A stretch of DNA of 64,000 nt from Rhodoplanes tepidamans (GTDB lineage: Bacteria; Pseudomonadota; Alphaproteobacteria; Rhizobiales; Xanthobacteraceae). The notes beneath the pieces were generated by a model. The model was not told the origin of the DNA, ran no database searches, and worked only from the letters and a program-made list of their open reading frames with translations. The stretch lies in assembly GCF_030813915.1 (NCBI RefSeq), contig NZ_JAUSUJ010000001.1, positions 496,001 to 560,000 of the forward strand. Direction: 5' to 3'. Shown piece by piece: positions 25,915 to 37,439 of this stretch. The first letter of the stretch is position 1, and each line of letters starts with the position of its first letter. Both the position numbers and the translations under genes were made by a program.

Positions 25915-26168
25915 CCTCGGACTCCCTCGCCCCGGCGCCGCCGTGCGGGCAGCGCGCGATCGCGCGCCGGATCTGGCGGGCGTGCCGCTCGGCGTCCCGC
26001 GGTGTGCCGAACACGCCGAGTCGGCAGGGCGATCTTGCAGCCCGACCGGTCGGCCTGCGGACAGAACAGCCGGCCCCAGTGGCCCATCGGCCGCCACGTC
26101 CATCCCCGCGCCTCGGCCCAGGCCACCGCGGCCTCGACCTCCTTGCTCGGATGGCGCGGTCTGGCCAT
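25901..26168 (-). pseudogene. Frameshifted small partner of the HTH protein
   Basis: The start at 26168 reads MARPRHPSKEVEAAVAWAEA and continues through WRPMGHWGRLFCPQADRSGCKI. The expected C-terminal part, VFGTPRDAERHARQIRRAIARCP, is found in another frame and ends at 25901. The break lies near 26020-26030. Small proteins of this family normally run straight through (CP...C, then WSTPRNPENHAKQLRR-like), so a one-base change (or sequencing error) has split it. The product would be about 88 residues. It overlaps the HTH gene by 14 bases, as in toxin-antitoxin pairs. Toxin function is inferred only from this layout. Confidence 0.6.
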
Positions 26169-26700
26169 CGGCTCTCCGACAATGGACGATGTGTTGACAA
26201 ATGTAAACAGCAATCACTGCGTGTGTGAGCCTTATAGAACCGTTCGGCACCGGCGGCGACCCTCGACACGTCCATCGCCTCGCTCCGGCGTGGGGCGCGG
26301 GCTCCCCGGTGTCGATGGCTCGCGACGACATGGCGCGCGGGTTCCGGGCGCTCCATCGCGGCGCACGGCGGAGGAGGGGCCGACCGGCGTGCGGCGGGCG
26401 GGGCGGCGCGTCGCCGGCGCTGTCGGCGGCCCTCCGGCGACGGAGTCGGTACGGTCGCGGCGCGGCGGTGCCGGATCGCGACGCGACGCCGGCGGGGCAG
26501 GGCGCGCGGCGCGGGGACGGTGCGGTGCCGTGCCGGAGGGAACAGTCGTCCGGCGCGCCGGTTGAAGGCGTGACGCGGTCGACCGCGGGCCCGTCGACCG
26601 CGGGCCGGGCCGAATGCCGGCCGGCCGAATCCGGGCCGTCTCGACTCCGGGCCGTGACGACTCCCGGCCGGGACGGCGGCGCGATGGCGATGGAGGAGCG
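26169..26700. other. Intergenic region of about 530 bases
   Basis: No gene is supported. An AT-richer stretch just upstream of 26168 (about 26180-26225, with TTGACAAATG at 26193-26202) probably holds the promoter of the frameshifted gene and HTH gene. The remainder up to 26690 is GC-rich, low-complexity sequence with arginine-rich short frames. Confidence 0.45.
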
Positions 26701-26859
26701 ATGTTCAGCCTGTTCAACAAGACCGGCATCGCCACGGTGCTGTTCGCCCTGCTGCTGATCGTCGCGACCTATGTGATCGCCGCGAGGACCATGTCGGCGC
26801 CGGACTCGCCGCCGGGCGCACCGGCGAGCGCGCCGGCGGCCGGCCGCGACGGGACCTGA
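26701..26859 (+). CDS. Small single-pass membrane protein
   Basis: 52 residues. One hydrophobic helix (GIATVLFALLLIVATYVIAA) is followed by an Ala/Pro/Ser tail (MSAPDSPPGAPASAPAAG). The ATG at 26701 has a strong GGAGGAG ribosome site 6-12 bases upstream. It lies just upstream of the EEP-domain membrane protein on the same strand. Function is unknown. Confidence 0.6.
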   Translation: MFSLFNKTGIATVLFALLLIVATYVIAARTMSAPDSPPGAPASAPAAGRDGT

Positions 26860-26948
26860 CGGTCCGGGGAGACGGGCGCCTCCGGCAGGGCGGCCGGGAC
26901 GCGACCCCGGATGCCCGCCCATCGTCAGACGCGCCGGCTGGAGATCGC

Positions 26949-28046
26949 TTGCAGATCGGCTTCTACGGCATTCTCGGACTCGGCCTGCCGCTGGTCGCGG
27001 TGACGGTCCTGTCGGCACTGCCGAGCCAGGAGCGCTGGATCCGCGTGTGGGATTTCCCGCGCGCCCAGATCGCCGTCCTGCTCGCCGCCGTGATGCTGGC
27101 CGCGGCGCTGCTCCTGCCGGTGGGCGAGCCGCCCGGCATCGCCCTGATGGGCCTGATGGGCGCGGCGCTGGCCTGGCAGGCGTGGCGGATCTGGCCCTAC
27201 ACGACCCTGCACCGGGTCCAGGTCGGGGCGGCCCGGTCGTGCCCGGACGGCGCGCAGATCGTCCTGGTGGTCTCGAACGTGCGGCAGGGCAACCGGCGGA
27301 GCGGCCGCCTGCTCGCCCTGATCCGCGACATCGACCCGGACCTCGTGCTCCTGGTCGAGACGGACGCCTGGTGGGATGCCGCGCTCCGGCCGCTCGCCGC
27401 GTCGCACCCGCACGCGATCCGGTGCCCGCGCGACAACACCTACGGCATGCATCTCTTCTCCCGGCTGGAGCTCCACGACGCCGAGATCCGGCATCTGGTG
27501 AGCGACCAGATCCCGTCGATCAGGACCGGCGTGCGGCTGCGCTCCGGCGAGTCGATCGTGCTGTACGGGGTTCATCCGCGGCCGCCGCCGCGCGCCGACA
27601 CGGCGCAGCGCGACGCGGAGCTGGTGCTGGTGGCGCAGGAGGTGCGGCGCGGCGAGGCGCCGGCGATCGTCGCGGGCGACCTCAACGACGTCGCCTGGTC
27701 GCGCACCAACGGCCTGTTCCAGGACGTCAGCGGCCTGCTCGATCCGCGCATCGGCCGCGGCCTCTATCCGACCTTCCACGCCGACTGGCGCCTGCTGCGC
27801 TGGCCGCTCGACCACGTCTTCCTCGCCCCGGCGTTCCGGCTGCGGGCGCTGCGCGTGCTGCCGTCGATCGGGTCGGATCACCTGCCTCTCCTGGTCGCCG
27901 TGTGCCACTGCCCGGAGGCCGCCGACCGCCATCCGGCGCTCGCGCCGGAGCGGGCCGACCGCGCGCGCGCCCGGGACGTGGTCGCGACGGGGCGGCGCGC
28001 CGCGTGCGAGAGCGACGCGACGACCGAACGGGTGGACCGGATCTGA
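26949..28046 (+). CDS. Membrane-anchored endonuclease/exonuclease/phosphatase-family protein
   Basis: 365 residues. The N-terminus has three membrane helices (GFYGILGLGLPLVAVTVLSAL, AQIAVLLAAVMLAAALLLPV, GIALMGLMGAALAWQAWRIW). The EEP domain (about 100-320) follows, with LVVSNVRQGN, VLLVETDAWW (Mg-binding Glu), YGVHPRPPPRAD (catalytic His), IVAGDLNDVAW and GSDHLPLLV (last Asp/His). This architecture is common in proteobacterial YafD-like proteins of unknown substrate. A TTG at 26949 gives the first membrane helix directly. The tail past 320 is Arg/Ala-rich. It is upstream of the DedA gene and may be co-transcribed. Confidence 0.85.
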   Translation: MQIGFYGILGLGLPLVAVTVLSALPSQERWIRVWDFPRAQIAVLLAAVMLAAALLLPVGEPPGIALMGLMGAALAWQAWRIWPYTTLHRVQVGAARSCPDGAQIVLVVSNVRQGNRRSGRLLALIRDIDPDLVLLVETDAWWDAALRPLAASHPHAIRCPRDNTYGMHLFSRLELHDAEIRHLVSDQIPSIRTGVRLRSGESIVLYGVHPRPPPRADTAQRDAELVLVAQEVRRGEAPAIVAGDLNDVAWSRTNGLFQDVSGLLDPRIGRGLYPTFHADWRLLRWPLDHVFLAPAFRLRALRVLPSIGSDHLPLLVAVCHCPEAADRHPALAPERADRARARDVVATGRRAACESDATTERVDRI

Positions 28047-28168
28047 GCCGCCCTGCGGGCCGCCGCCCGCCGCGGAACTCCCGCGCGGGGGCGCCCTTGT
28101 CCGGAGGCGGGCGCCGGGGCGGCGCGCGGGCCGCGACGTGCCGGCCCCAACCGACGGGACGGGACGGC

Positions 28169-28780
28169 ATGTTCGGCTGGATCAGCGGCTTCGTCGAGCG
28201 CAGCGGCTATCTCGGCATCGCGCTCCTGATGCTCGTCGAGACGGTGTTTCCGCCGATTCCGTCGGAGCTGATCATGCCGCTCGCGGGATTCGCCGCGGCG
28301 CGCGGCGAGCTCGCCCTCGTGCCGGTGATCCTCGCCGGCTCGGCCGGCTCGCTGGCCGGCGCCTCGCTCTGGTATGGCCTCGGCCGCTGGCTCGGCGGCG
28401 AGAGGCTGCGGCGGCTCGCCGCCCGGCACGGCCGCTGGCTGACGCTGGAGCCGCGCGACCTCGACGGCGCGCAGGCGTTCTTCCGCCGGTCCTGCGGCGC
28501 CGCGGTTCTGCTCGGCCGGCTGGTGCCGGGCGTGCGCACCGTCGTCTCGGTTCCGGCCGGGATCGTCGCCATGCCGCCGTGGCGGTTCCTGGTCTGCTCG
28601 GCGATCGGAACCGGGCTGTGGTCGGCCGGTCTCGCCGCGGGCGGCTTCCTCCTCGGCGCGGAGTTCGAGCGGATCGCCGGCTGGCTGGGGCCGATCGGCA
28701 ACGTCGTCATCGGCGCCGCGGCCGCGTGGTACGTCTATCGGGTCATCACGTTCCGGCCGCGGCGCGATCCGTGTCACTGA
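28169..28780 (+). CDS. DedA-family membrane protein
   Basis: 203 residues with the DedA (SNARE-associated/VTT) domain. Visible features are the re-entrant LGIALLMLVETVFPPIPSELIMPLAG (first family motif), AGSLAGASLWYGLGRWLGG, and the conserved GRLVPGVRTVVSVPAG. Members act as undecaprenyl-phosphate or phospholipid flippases in the inner membrane. The length is normal. The ATG at 28169 was chosen as the first residue before the hydrophobic region. It follows the EEP gene by about 120 bases. Confidence 0.9.
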   Translation: MFGWISGFVERSGYLGIALLMLVETVFPPIPSELIMPLAGFAAARGELALVPVILAGSAGSLAGASLWYGLGRWLGGERLRRLAARHGRWLTLEPRDLDGAQAFFRRSCGAAVLLGRLVPGVRTVVSVPAGIVAMPPWRFLVCSAIGTGLWSAGLAAGGFLLGAEFERIAGWLGPIGNVVIGAAAAWYVYRVITFRPRRDPCH

Positions 28781-28892
28781 GGACCGTGCCGCTTCGGTCC
28801 GTGTCGCCCCGGTCCCGGTCGATCTGCGCGCCGGTCGTCGAACCTCGTCCGTCCCCGGGGGTTGACGTCGTGTGTGTTGCGGGAGACCTGCG

Positions 28893-29219
28893 ATGGCCAG
28901 CGACAAGTTCAGCACGCTTCTGCACCTCGTGGAGCGCAAGGCGTTCGATCCGGTGATGCGGGCCGGGCCGGACGGCCGGTCGGACGCCGACAAGGCGAAG
29001 CTCGCGGAGGTGAAGCGCAAGACCGGGGCCGAGATCGAGCGCTACCGCGGCTACGGGTCGGCCGAGGCGCTGGTCACGAACTTCAAGCGCGACCTGCACT
29101 CCGATGCCGCCCGAAAGGTTCACGCCGACCTCAGGTCGCTCGACCTGCCGACCATCGCGGACATCCGCGACGAGGTCGAGAAGAAGGCGCGCGAGCTCGG
29201 CGTGGAGAGCGGCGCGTGA
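28893..29219 (+). CDS. Small charged hypothetical protein
   Basis: 108 residues, highly charged and helical (ERKAFDPVMRAGPDGRSDADKAKLAEVKRKTGAEIERYRGYGSAEALVTNFKRDLHSDAARKVHADL). There is no signal peptide or membrane segment. GGGAGA lies about 6 bases upstream of the ATG. It may be co-transcribed with the downstream oxidoreductase (41 bases). No family is recognised. Confidence 0.7.
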   Translation: MASDKFSTLLHLVERKAFDPVMRAGPDGRSDADKAKLAEVKRKTGAEIERYRGYGSAEALVTNFKRDLHSDAARKVHADLRSLDLPTIADIRDEVEKKARELGVESGA

Positions 29220-29259
29220 ACGATCGGCGCACGAACGATCGAGGGAGCGGAGCAGCGCG

Positions 29260-30261
29260 ATGAGCGAGAGGTTTCACGACGCGTCGCGTCGAGCCGTGGT
29301 CGGCGGTCTCGCCGGCGGCCTTCTGGCCGCGATCGACGGGCCGGCGTCGGCCCAGTCCGGCGGATCGGGCGGCGCAGCGTCGTCGCTCGAGAACCCACAG
29401 ACCGCCTATCCGCAGCCGCCGTTCCCGCGCCAGCAGCAGGAGTGGCCCGGTCTCGGCCGCCGGATGCAGCCCCAGCCCGACACCGGCGAGGGCTCGTATC
29501 GGGGCTCCGGCCGTCTGCAGGGCCGGCGGGCGCTCGTCACCGGCGGCGACTCTGGGATCGGCCGGGCGGCCGTGATCGCCTTCGCCCGCGAGGGCGCCGA
29601 CGTCGCGATCAGCTATCTGCCGGCCGAGCAGCCGGACGCCGAGGACGTGGCGCGGATCGTCCGCGAGGCCGGGCGGAAGGCGGTCCTGCTGCCCGGCGAC
29701 ATCCGCGAGGAGGCCTTCTGCGACCGGCTCGTCTCCGACGCCGTGCGGGAGCTCGGCGGCCTCGACATCCTGGTCAACAACGCGGCCCGCCAGCACGCGC
29801 TGGAGTCGATCACCGAGCTGACGACCGAGCTGCTCGACTGGACGATGAAGACGAACATCTACGCGATGGTCTGGATCACCCGGGCGGCGGTGCCGCACCT
29901 GCCGCCAGGCGCGGCGATCATCAACACCACGTCCGTGGTGGCCTACCAGCCGCCGGAGAACCTGCTGGACTACGCCACCACCAAGGGCGCCATCATGGTG
30001 TTCACCAAGGCGCTGGCGAAGCAGCTCGCCGGGAAGGGCATCCGCGTCAACGGCGTCGCACCGGGCCCGATCTGGACGCCGCTGCAGGTGACGGGCGGCC
30101 AGCCGCCCGACCGCATCCCGCAGTTCGGCGCCGGCACGCCGCTGGAGCGCCCCGGCCAGCCGGCCGAGCTCGCGCCGCTCTACGTCCTGCTCGCCTCGTC
30201 GGAGTCGAGCTACTCCACCGGCCAGATCTTCGGCGCCGTGGGGGGCGGCGGCGGCCCCTGA
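29260..30261 (+). CDS. YghA-like NAD(P)-dependent oxidoreductase (SDR) with RR leader
   Basis: 333 residues of the short-chain dehydrogenase family, close to E. coli YghA (aldehyde reductase-like). Features are GRRALVTGGDSGIGRAAVIAFAREGADVAISYLPAEQPDAEDV (Rossmann TGxxxGIG), NNAARQ, the Ser in TTSVVAYQ, Tyr and Lys in YATTKGAI, and a C-terminal GAVGGGGGP. Unusually, an N-terminal leader SRRAVVGGLAGGLLAAIDGPASAQS resembles a Tat signal and precedes the usual PPFPRQQQEWPG stretch. If functional it would export a folded cofactor-loaded enzyme. The ATG at 29260 was chosen because it opens this leader; a GGAG lies upstream. Confidence 0.88.
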   Translation: MSERFHDASRRAVVGGLAGGLLAAIDGPASAQSGGSGGAASSLENPQTAYPQPPFPRQQQEWPGLGRRMQPQPDTGEGSYRGSGRLQGRRALVTGGDSGIGRAAVIAFAREGADVAISYLPAEQPDAEDVARIVREAGRKAVLLPGDIREEAFCDRLVSDAVRELGGLDILVNNAARQHALESITELTTELLDWTMKTNIYAMVWITRAAVPHLPPGAAIINTTSVVAYQPPENLLDYATTKGAIMVFTKALAKQLAGKGIRVNGVAPGPIWTPLQVTGGQPPDRIPQFGAGTPLERPGQPAELAPLYVLLASSESSYSTGQIFGAVGGGGGP

Positions 30262-30430
30262 CGGCGGCTCCCTTCGCGGGCGTGCTCGCCGCCGCCCTCC
30301 GGCGGCACGTGTGCGCGGTCGCCGTCGTCCGGCGCGCGGTCCGCCATGAGAATTACGAACTGGACCTGCGGCCGGGTTCGGCGAACCATGGCGGGCCCCC
30401 GGACCACAGTCCCGCCGGATCGTTCCCGCC

Positions 30431-33112
<2,682 letters not shown>

Positions 33113-33152
33113 ACGGCGCGCGCCGGGCTGAGCGGCGGACGCCCGGACCGGT

Positions 33153-33899
33153 TCACTTCAGCTTCATGTCGACCCGGAAGGTGTCGCCGCGATACTGGCC
33201 TTCGCCGATGAACACCAGGCAGCCGTCGCGGTCGACCACGGTGCGATGGACGATGGCGACCGGCGCGTTCAGCGAGATGTCGAGGAGCTTCGCGGTCTCC
33301 ACGTCGGCGGTGGCGATGGTCAGCGTCTGCCGCGCGTCCTTGATCTTCAGGCCGGGGACGTCGGCGATCAGCTTCAGGGCCGGCTTGGTCTGGAAGTCCT
33401 TCTTCGAGATCTTCCCGGCCAGGCGCTCGTCGATGCAGAGATTGCTGAGGTAATAGGGCGTGCCGTTGCGCGAATGCAGGCGGCGCATGCGCTGGTAGGA
33501 CGGCGCGAGCTTGCCGATCGGGTGCATCACGTGCGCCGGCTGGATCCCGCGCTCCTCCGACAGCGTCTCGATGACGGCGTTCTCGCGCGGCATCAGCAGC
33601 CCCGACCAGTCGGTGGCGACCTCGCACCACGCCTGCACCTCGGGGCGCTTGCGCACGAACGTGCCCTTGGCGCGGAACCGCTCGATCAGCTGGTCCTTGG
33701 CGAGCTCGTCGAGGGCCTGCCGGATGGTGGCCCGGGCGACGCCGACCTCCTCGGCCAGCTCGTCGACGGTCGGGATCTGCTGCCCGACCGGCCACTGGCC
33801 GGATTCGATCCGCCGCCGGAACAGGCTGGCCAGCTGGATGTAGCGCGCGACGGCGCTGCGGCTGAGATCGGGCGCGATGTCGGTCTTGGGTGAGCTCAT
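33153..33899 (-). CDS. GntR-family regulator with UTRA domain (HutC type)
   Basis: 248 residues. The N-terminal winged helix (YIQLASLFRRRIESGQWPVGQQIPTVDELAEEVGVARATIRQALDEL, about 18-75) is a GntR DNA-binding domain. The rest (about 90-245; NLCIDERLAGKISKKDF, DVETAKLLDISLNAPVAIVHRTVVDRDGCLVFIGEGQYRGD) is a UTRA ligand-binding domain. HutC-type members are repressors released by a small pathway metabolite. It is convergent with the aconitase-like gene and faces away from the CoA-transferase operon. It is probably the regulator of the 33-51 kb block by inference from position. Confidence 0.9.
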   Translation of the reverse strand: MSSPKTDIAPDLSRSAVARYIQLASLFRRRIESGQWPVGQQIPTVDELAEEVGVARATIRQALDELAKDQLIERFRAKGTFVRKRPEVQAWCEVATDWSGLLMPRENAVIETLSEERGIQPAHVMHPIGKLAPSYQRMRRLHSRNGTPYYLSNLCIDERLAGKISKKDFQTKPALKLIADVPGLKIKDARQTLTIATADVETAKLLDISLNAPVAIVHRTVVDRDGCLVFIGEGQYRGDTFRVDMKLK

Positions 33900-34576
33900 G
33901 GGTCAGGCCGGGCCGATCGCTTCATGTCGGCGCAGTTGCGGACGGCGGCGCGCGGCCGCGCGCTCCGGGGTGCCACGCGCCGACGCGGCGGCAGGCCCCG
34001 GACAGGCACGACGACGGACCGTCGCGAGGGCCGCGAAACGTGTCGGCCGGGCTGCCGAGGAGGGCACGAGTCACCCGTGCGTCGCGGTGTCGACGACTCC
34101 ATAACCCATTCTCCTAGTCAATGCAACTAAGCCGGATTTGCTGCGGCGCAACTCTCGCGCCGCGCGCGAGTTGCGCCGGAGCTCGCCGACCGCGGCATGC
34201 GGCCGGCCCCGGCCGGCGGACGGTGCCCGGAACGGCGCGAACGAACGGTCGAGCGCTCCCGGGGCGGGGCGGAGACAGGCGTCGAGTGGCGCGCCGTGAC
34301 GGGATGTCCGCCGGTGGATCGTACAGACGGGTCAGGGAAAATGCGCTGGACAAGCAAGGCCGAAAAGGTCATATAACTAGCTCAACGGCACTTTGCTCCT
34401 CCCCCGGAGGTGCTTCGCGTCGACTCCTGGCCGGGCCGGCGCCCGGCCCGCAGGCCGGCCGGCAGGCCGGCCCGGCAGCCCGGGTCGACGCCGGTACCGG
34501 CCCGGCTCGAGCGAGCATCGACGGGCCGGACGATCGAGACGCGACCACGCCGGACGCACGAACAGCCGGAGCCGCC
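33900..34576. other. Regulatory region between GntR gene and catabolic operon
   Basis: About 680 bases between divergent genes with no supportable gene. It contains the shared element at 34366-34387. Near the GntR side, at 34115-34135, lies a looser similar run (AGTCAATGCAACTAAGC) that may be a second, weaker site. Between them the sequence is GC-rich without coding character. Confidence 0.5.
34366..34387 (+). promoter_or_regulatory. Shared 22-bp element, copy 1
   Basis: Reads AGGTCATA, TAA, CTAGC, TC, AACG. It lies 190 bases upstream of the CoA-transferase start. Its first 17 bases form an imperfect palindrome. Copies 2 (48311-48332) and 3 (50920-50941) match at 16 fixed positions. Confidence 0.7.
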
Positions 34577-35890
34577 ATGCCCGTACCGCCATCACCTCGT
34601 CCCGCCGAACGGGCGACCCGGCCCGCCGAAGCGGCGACCGACGACACCGCGACCGGATCGCAGCCGCCGCGGGTCGGCCCGCTGGCCCATGTCCGGGTGC
34701 TCGACATGGGGCGCATCCTGGCCGCCCCCTGGGCGACCCAGATCTTCGCCGATCTCGGCGCCGACGTCATCAAGATCGAGCGCCCCGGCGCCGGCGACGA
34801 CACGCGCGGCTGGGGGCCGCCGTTCCTGAAGAGCGCCGGCGGCGAGCCGACCCGCGACGCCGGCTACTTCCTGGCCGTCAACCGCGGCAAGCGCTCGGTG
34901 ACGATCGACATCACCAAGCCGGAAGGGCAGGAGATCCTCCACCGCCTCGCCGCCACGGCCGACGTCGCGATCGAGAACTTCAAGGCCGGCACGCTGGAGC
35001 GCTACCGGCTCGACGCCGCCTCGCTGCGCGCCGTCAATCCCCGGCTGATCTACTGCTCGGTCACCGGCTTCGGCCAGGACGGCCCGCGCAAGGACCAGGC
35101 GGCCTACGACTTCGCCATACAGGCGATGGGCGGGCTGATGAGCGTGACGGGCGAGCGCGACGACCTGCCGGGCGGCGGCCCGCAGAAGGTCGGGCTGCCG
35201 ATCGTCGACCTGATGACCGGCATGTACGCGGCCGTCGCCGTGCTGGCGGCGCTGGCGCGGCGCGCCGAGACCGGGCAGGGCGAGACGATCGACCTCGCCA
35301 TGCTGGACGTCCAGGCCGCCGTGCTGGCCAACCAGGCGATGAACTGGATGCTCTCCGGCCGGGTGCCGCAGCGCGGCGGCAACCGGCATCCCAACATCCA
35401 GCCGCAGGACGTGTTCCCGTGCGCCGACGGCCATCTCGTGCTGGCGGTCGGCAACGACGGGCAGTTCGCCCGGCTGTGCCAGGTTCTCGACCGCGCCGAA
35501 TGGGCGAGCGACGAGCGCTTCGCCACCAATGCGGGGCGGGTCCGCAACAACGCGGTCCTGACCGCGCGGCTGACCGAACGGTTCCGCAGCTTCGAGCGCG
35601 ACGCGCTGATCGCCGCGCTCGACGCCGTCGGCGTGCCCTGCGCGCCGATCAACACGATCCCGCAGGTGTTCGACGACCCGCAGATCCGCCACCGGCAGAT
35701 GAAGCGGGACCTGCCGCACCCGGTCGCCGGGACGGTGCCCCAGGTGGTGAGCCCGCTGCGCTTCGCCGAGGCGCCGCTGCGCTTCGACCGCGCCCCGCCG
35801 GTGCTGGGCCAGCACACCCGCGAGGTCCTCGCCGAGCTCGGGCTGGACGACGCGGCGCTGAGCGACATCGCCGCCCGCGGCGTGACCTGA
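34577..35890 (+). CDS. CaiB/BaiF family CoA-transferase
   Basis: 437 residues of the class III CoA-transferase family, which transfers CoA between acyl thioesters and free acids through an aspartyl-CoA intermediate. Motifs: RVLDMGRILAAPWATQIFADLGADVIKIERPGAGDDTRGWGPP, KRSVTIDITKPEGQEIL, the catalytic-Asp segment PIVDLMTGMYA, and ERFRSFERDALIAALDAVGVPCAPI. It likely activates the pathway substrate as a CoA ester. It is the first gene of the plus operon; the next gene follows after 18 bases. The ATG at 34577 is preceded by GGAG, and the ~30-residue Ala/Pro leader before the domain may be disordered. The CoA acceptor is unknown. Confidence 0.9.
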   Translation: MPVPPSPRPAERATRPAEAATDDTATGSQPPRVGPLAHVRVLDMGRILAAPWATQIFADLGADVIKIERPGAGDDTRGWGPPFLKSAGGEPTRDAGYFLAVNRGKRSVTIDITKPEGQEILHRLAATADVAIENFKAGTLERYRLDAASLRAVNPRLIYCSVTGFGQDGPRKDQAAYDFAIQAMGGLMSVTGERDDLPGGGPQKVGLPIVDLMTGMYAAVAVLAALARRAETGQGETIDLAMLDVQAAVLANQAMNWMLSGRVPQRGGNRHPNIQPQDVFPCADGHLVLAVGNDGQFARLCQVLDRAEWASDERFATNAGRVRNNAVLTARLTERFRSFERDALIAALDAVGVPCAPINTIPQVFDDPQIRHRQMKRDLPHPVAGTVPQVVSPLRFAEAPLRFDRAPPVLGQHTREVLAELGLDDAALSDIAARGVT

Positions 35891-35908
35891 GCGACACGAG
35901 AGACCGCC

Positions 35909-36511
35909 ATGGCCCGCATTCCGCTTCCCGAGCCGGACGAGATGACGGACGCGCAGCGCGCCGTCCACGCGAGCGTGGTGACCGGCAAGCGCGGCAAGAT
36001 GATCGGCCCGCTGCGCGCCGTCATCCACAGCCCCGAGCTCGCCCGCCGCTGGTCCGCCTTCGGCGAGTTCCTGCGCTACGACACCTGCCTGCCGCCGCGC
36101 CTCAGCGAGCTCGCCATCATCGTGGTCGGCCGGCGCTACACCAGCCAGGTCGAATGGTGGGCGCATTCCGCCGCCGCCGCCAAGGCCGGGCTCGCCGCCG
36201 CGATCATCGAGGCGATCCGCCGCGGCGAGGCGCCGGTCTTCGCCGATCCGGACGAGGCGGACGTCTACGAGTTCGCCCGCCAGCTCGTGCAGGCCGGACA
36301 GGTGGAGGACGCCGTCTACGCGGCGGTCGTGGCGCGCTTCGGCGCGCGCGGCGCCGTCGAGCTCGCCGGCGTCGTGGGCTACTACACGATGGTGTCGATG
36401 ACCCTCAACGTCCACGCCGTCCCGCTGCCGGACGGCGTCGACGAGCCGATCGCCCCGCTGCCGCAGTCGGACGGGCTGATCACCCCGCTGCCGCCGGCCC
36501 GTCGCATCTGA
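35909..36511 (+). CDS. Carboxymuconolactone decarboxylase-like protein
   Basis: 200 residues, AhpD/CMD-like all-helical fold. SPELARRWSAFGEFLRYDTCLPPRLSELAIIVVGRRYTSQVEWWAHSAAAAKAGL resembles the CMD domain, with a Glu and His in EWWAHS where redox-type AhpD proteins have a CxxC pair. There is no CxxC, so this is not a peroxidase-type member. The family includes decarboxylases and gamma-lactone isomerases. A C-terminal segment (VELAGVVGYYTMVSMTLNVHAV) is typical. It lies within the CoA-transferase operon with 18- and 11-base spacings. Confidence 0.82.
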   Translation: MARIPLPEPDEMTDAQRAVHASVVTGKRGKMIGPLRAVIHSPELARRWSAFGEFLRYDTCLPPRLSELAIIVVGRRYTSQVEWWAHSAAAAKAGLAAAIIEAIRRGEAPVFADPDEADVYEFARQLVQAGQVEDAVYAAVVARFGARGAVELAGVVGYYTMVSMTLNVHAVPLPDGVDEPIAPLPQSDGLITPLPPARRI

Positions 36512-36522
36512 CGAGGATCATC

Positions 36523-37416
36523 ATGCCCGACCTCGACGTCGTTCCCGCTCCGCCGGTGTCGGAGCCGGCGATCGCGCTGCCGCCGGACGCGTGCGACGCG
36601 CACAGCCATGTCTTCGGGCCGTTCGACGCGTTCCCGCCGAAGCAGGCCTCCGTCTACGCGCTGCCCGACGCCTCGCCCCGGGTTCACGCCGCCGCCCGCC
36701 AAACGCTCGGGGTCCGCTACGGCGTGCTCACCCAGCCGGCCCCCTATGCCGACGACCCGGCCGCCATGCTGGCCGCGATCCGCGGGTCCGGCGGCGCCCT
36801 GAAGGGCGTGGCGGCCACCGACAGCGCGATCGACGACGCGACGCTCGCGGCGTGGCGCGCCGGCGGCATCTGCGGCCTGCGCTTCGTCGAGATGCGGGCG
36901 CCGGGCGGCGGCCGCTATCCGGGCAGCGTCGGCGTCGAGCACCTCGCCGCGCTGGCGCCGCGCATGCGGGCGCTCGGCCTGCACGCGCAGCTGTGGGCCA
37001 AGGCGGGCGACTACGCCGCGCTGCTGCCCGATCTGCTGACGCTCGGCGTGCCGCTCGTCCTCGACCACATGGGCTGCCCGGACCCGGCCCGCGGCCCGCA
37101 CGACCCCGGCTTCCGGGCGATCCTGGACGCGATGAAGACCGGCCATGTGTGGGTGAAGCTCTCGGTGTGCCGCGTGTCGCGCACCGCGCCCGGCTATCCC
37201 GACGTCCGCCCGCTGCACGACGCCCTCGTCGCCGTCGCGCCGGACCGGCTCGTCTGGGGATCCGACTGGCCCTATGTCCGGCTCGACCCCGCCCCGGACG
37301 CCGGCCGGCTGCTCGATCTGTTCACCACCTGGCTCGGCGACGACGACCTGCGCCGCCAGATTCTCGCCGACAACCCGGCCGAGCTCTACGGGTTCGGCAA
37401 TGGCATCCCGGCCTGA
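36523..37416 (+). CDS. LigI-type amidohydrolase (2-pyrone-4,6-dicarboxylate lactonase-like)
   Basis: 297 residues of the amidohydrolase superfamily. DACDAHSHVFGPFDAFP opens with the HxH metal or catalytic motif in its usual position, RYGVLTQPAPY is typical of LigI/PDC-hydrolase relatives, VLDHMGCPDP carries another His and Asp, and LVWGSDWPYVRLDP the final Asp near the C-terminus. LigI opens a pyrone lactone without metal; other members cleave amides or lactones. The exact substrate cannot be read. It lies between the CMD-like and hydroxyacyl-CoA dehydrogenase genes. The start at 36523 is the first ATG in frame after the preceding stop. Confidence 0.85.
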   Translation: MPDLDVVPAPPVSEPAIALPPDACDAHSHVFGPFDAFPPKQASVYALPDASPRVHAAARQTLGVRYGVLTQPAPYADDPAAMLAAIRGSGGALKGVAATDSAIDDATLAAWRAGGICGLRFVEMRAPGGGRYPGSVGVEHLAALAPRMRALGLHAQLWAKAGDYAALLPDLLTLGVPLVLDHMGCPDPARGPHDPGFRAILDAMKTGHVWVKLSVCRVSRTAPGYPDVRPLHDALVAVAPDRLVWGSDWPYVRLDPAPDAGRLLDLFTTWLGDDDLRRQILADNPAELYGFGNGIPA

Positions 37417-37439
37417 GCCCTGCTTTTCGGAGAAACGCA

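Noticed and set aside
34115-34135. Fourth full copy of the shared 22-bp element
   Set aside because: Only parts match (GTCA, AACTA, GC) with altered spacing, so it is mentioned as a weaker possible site and not counted.
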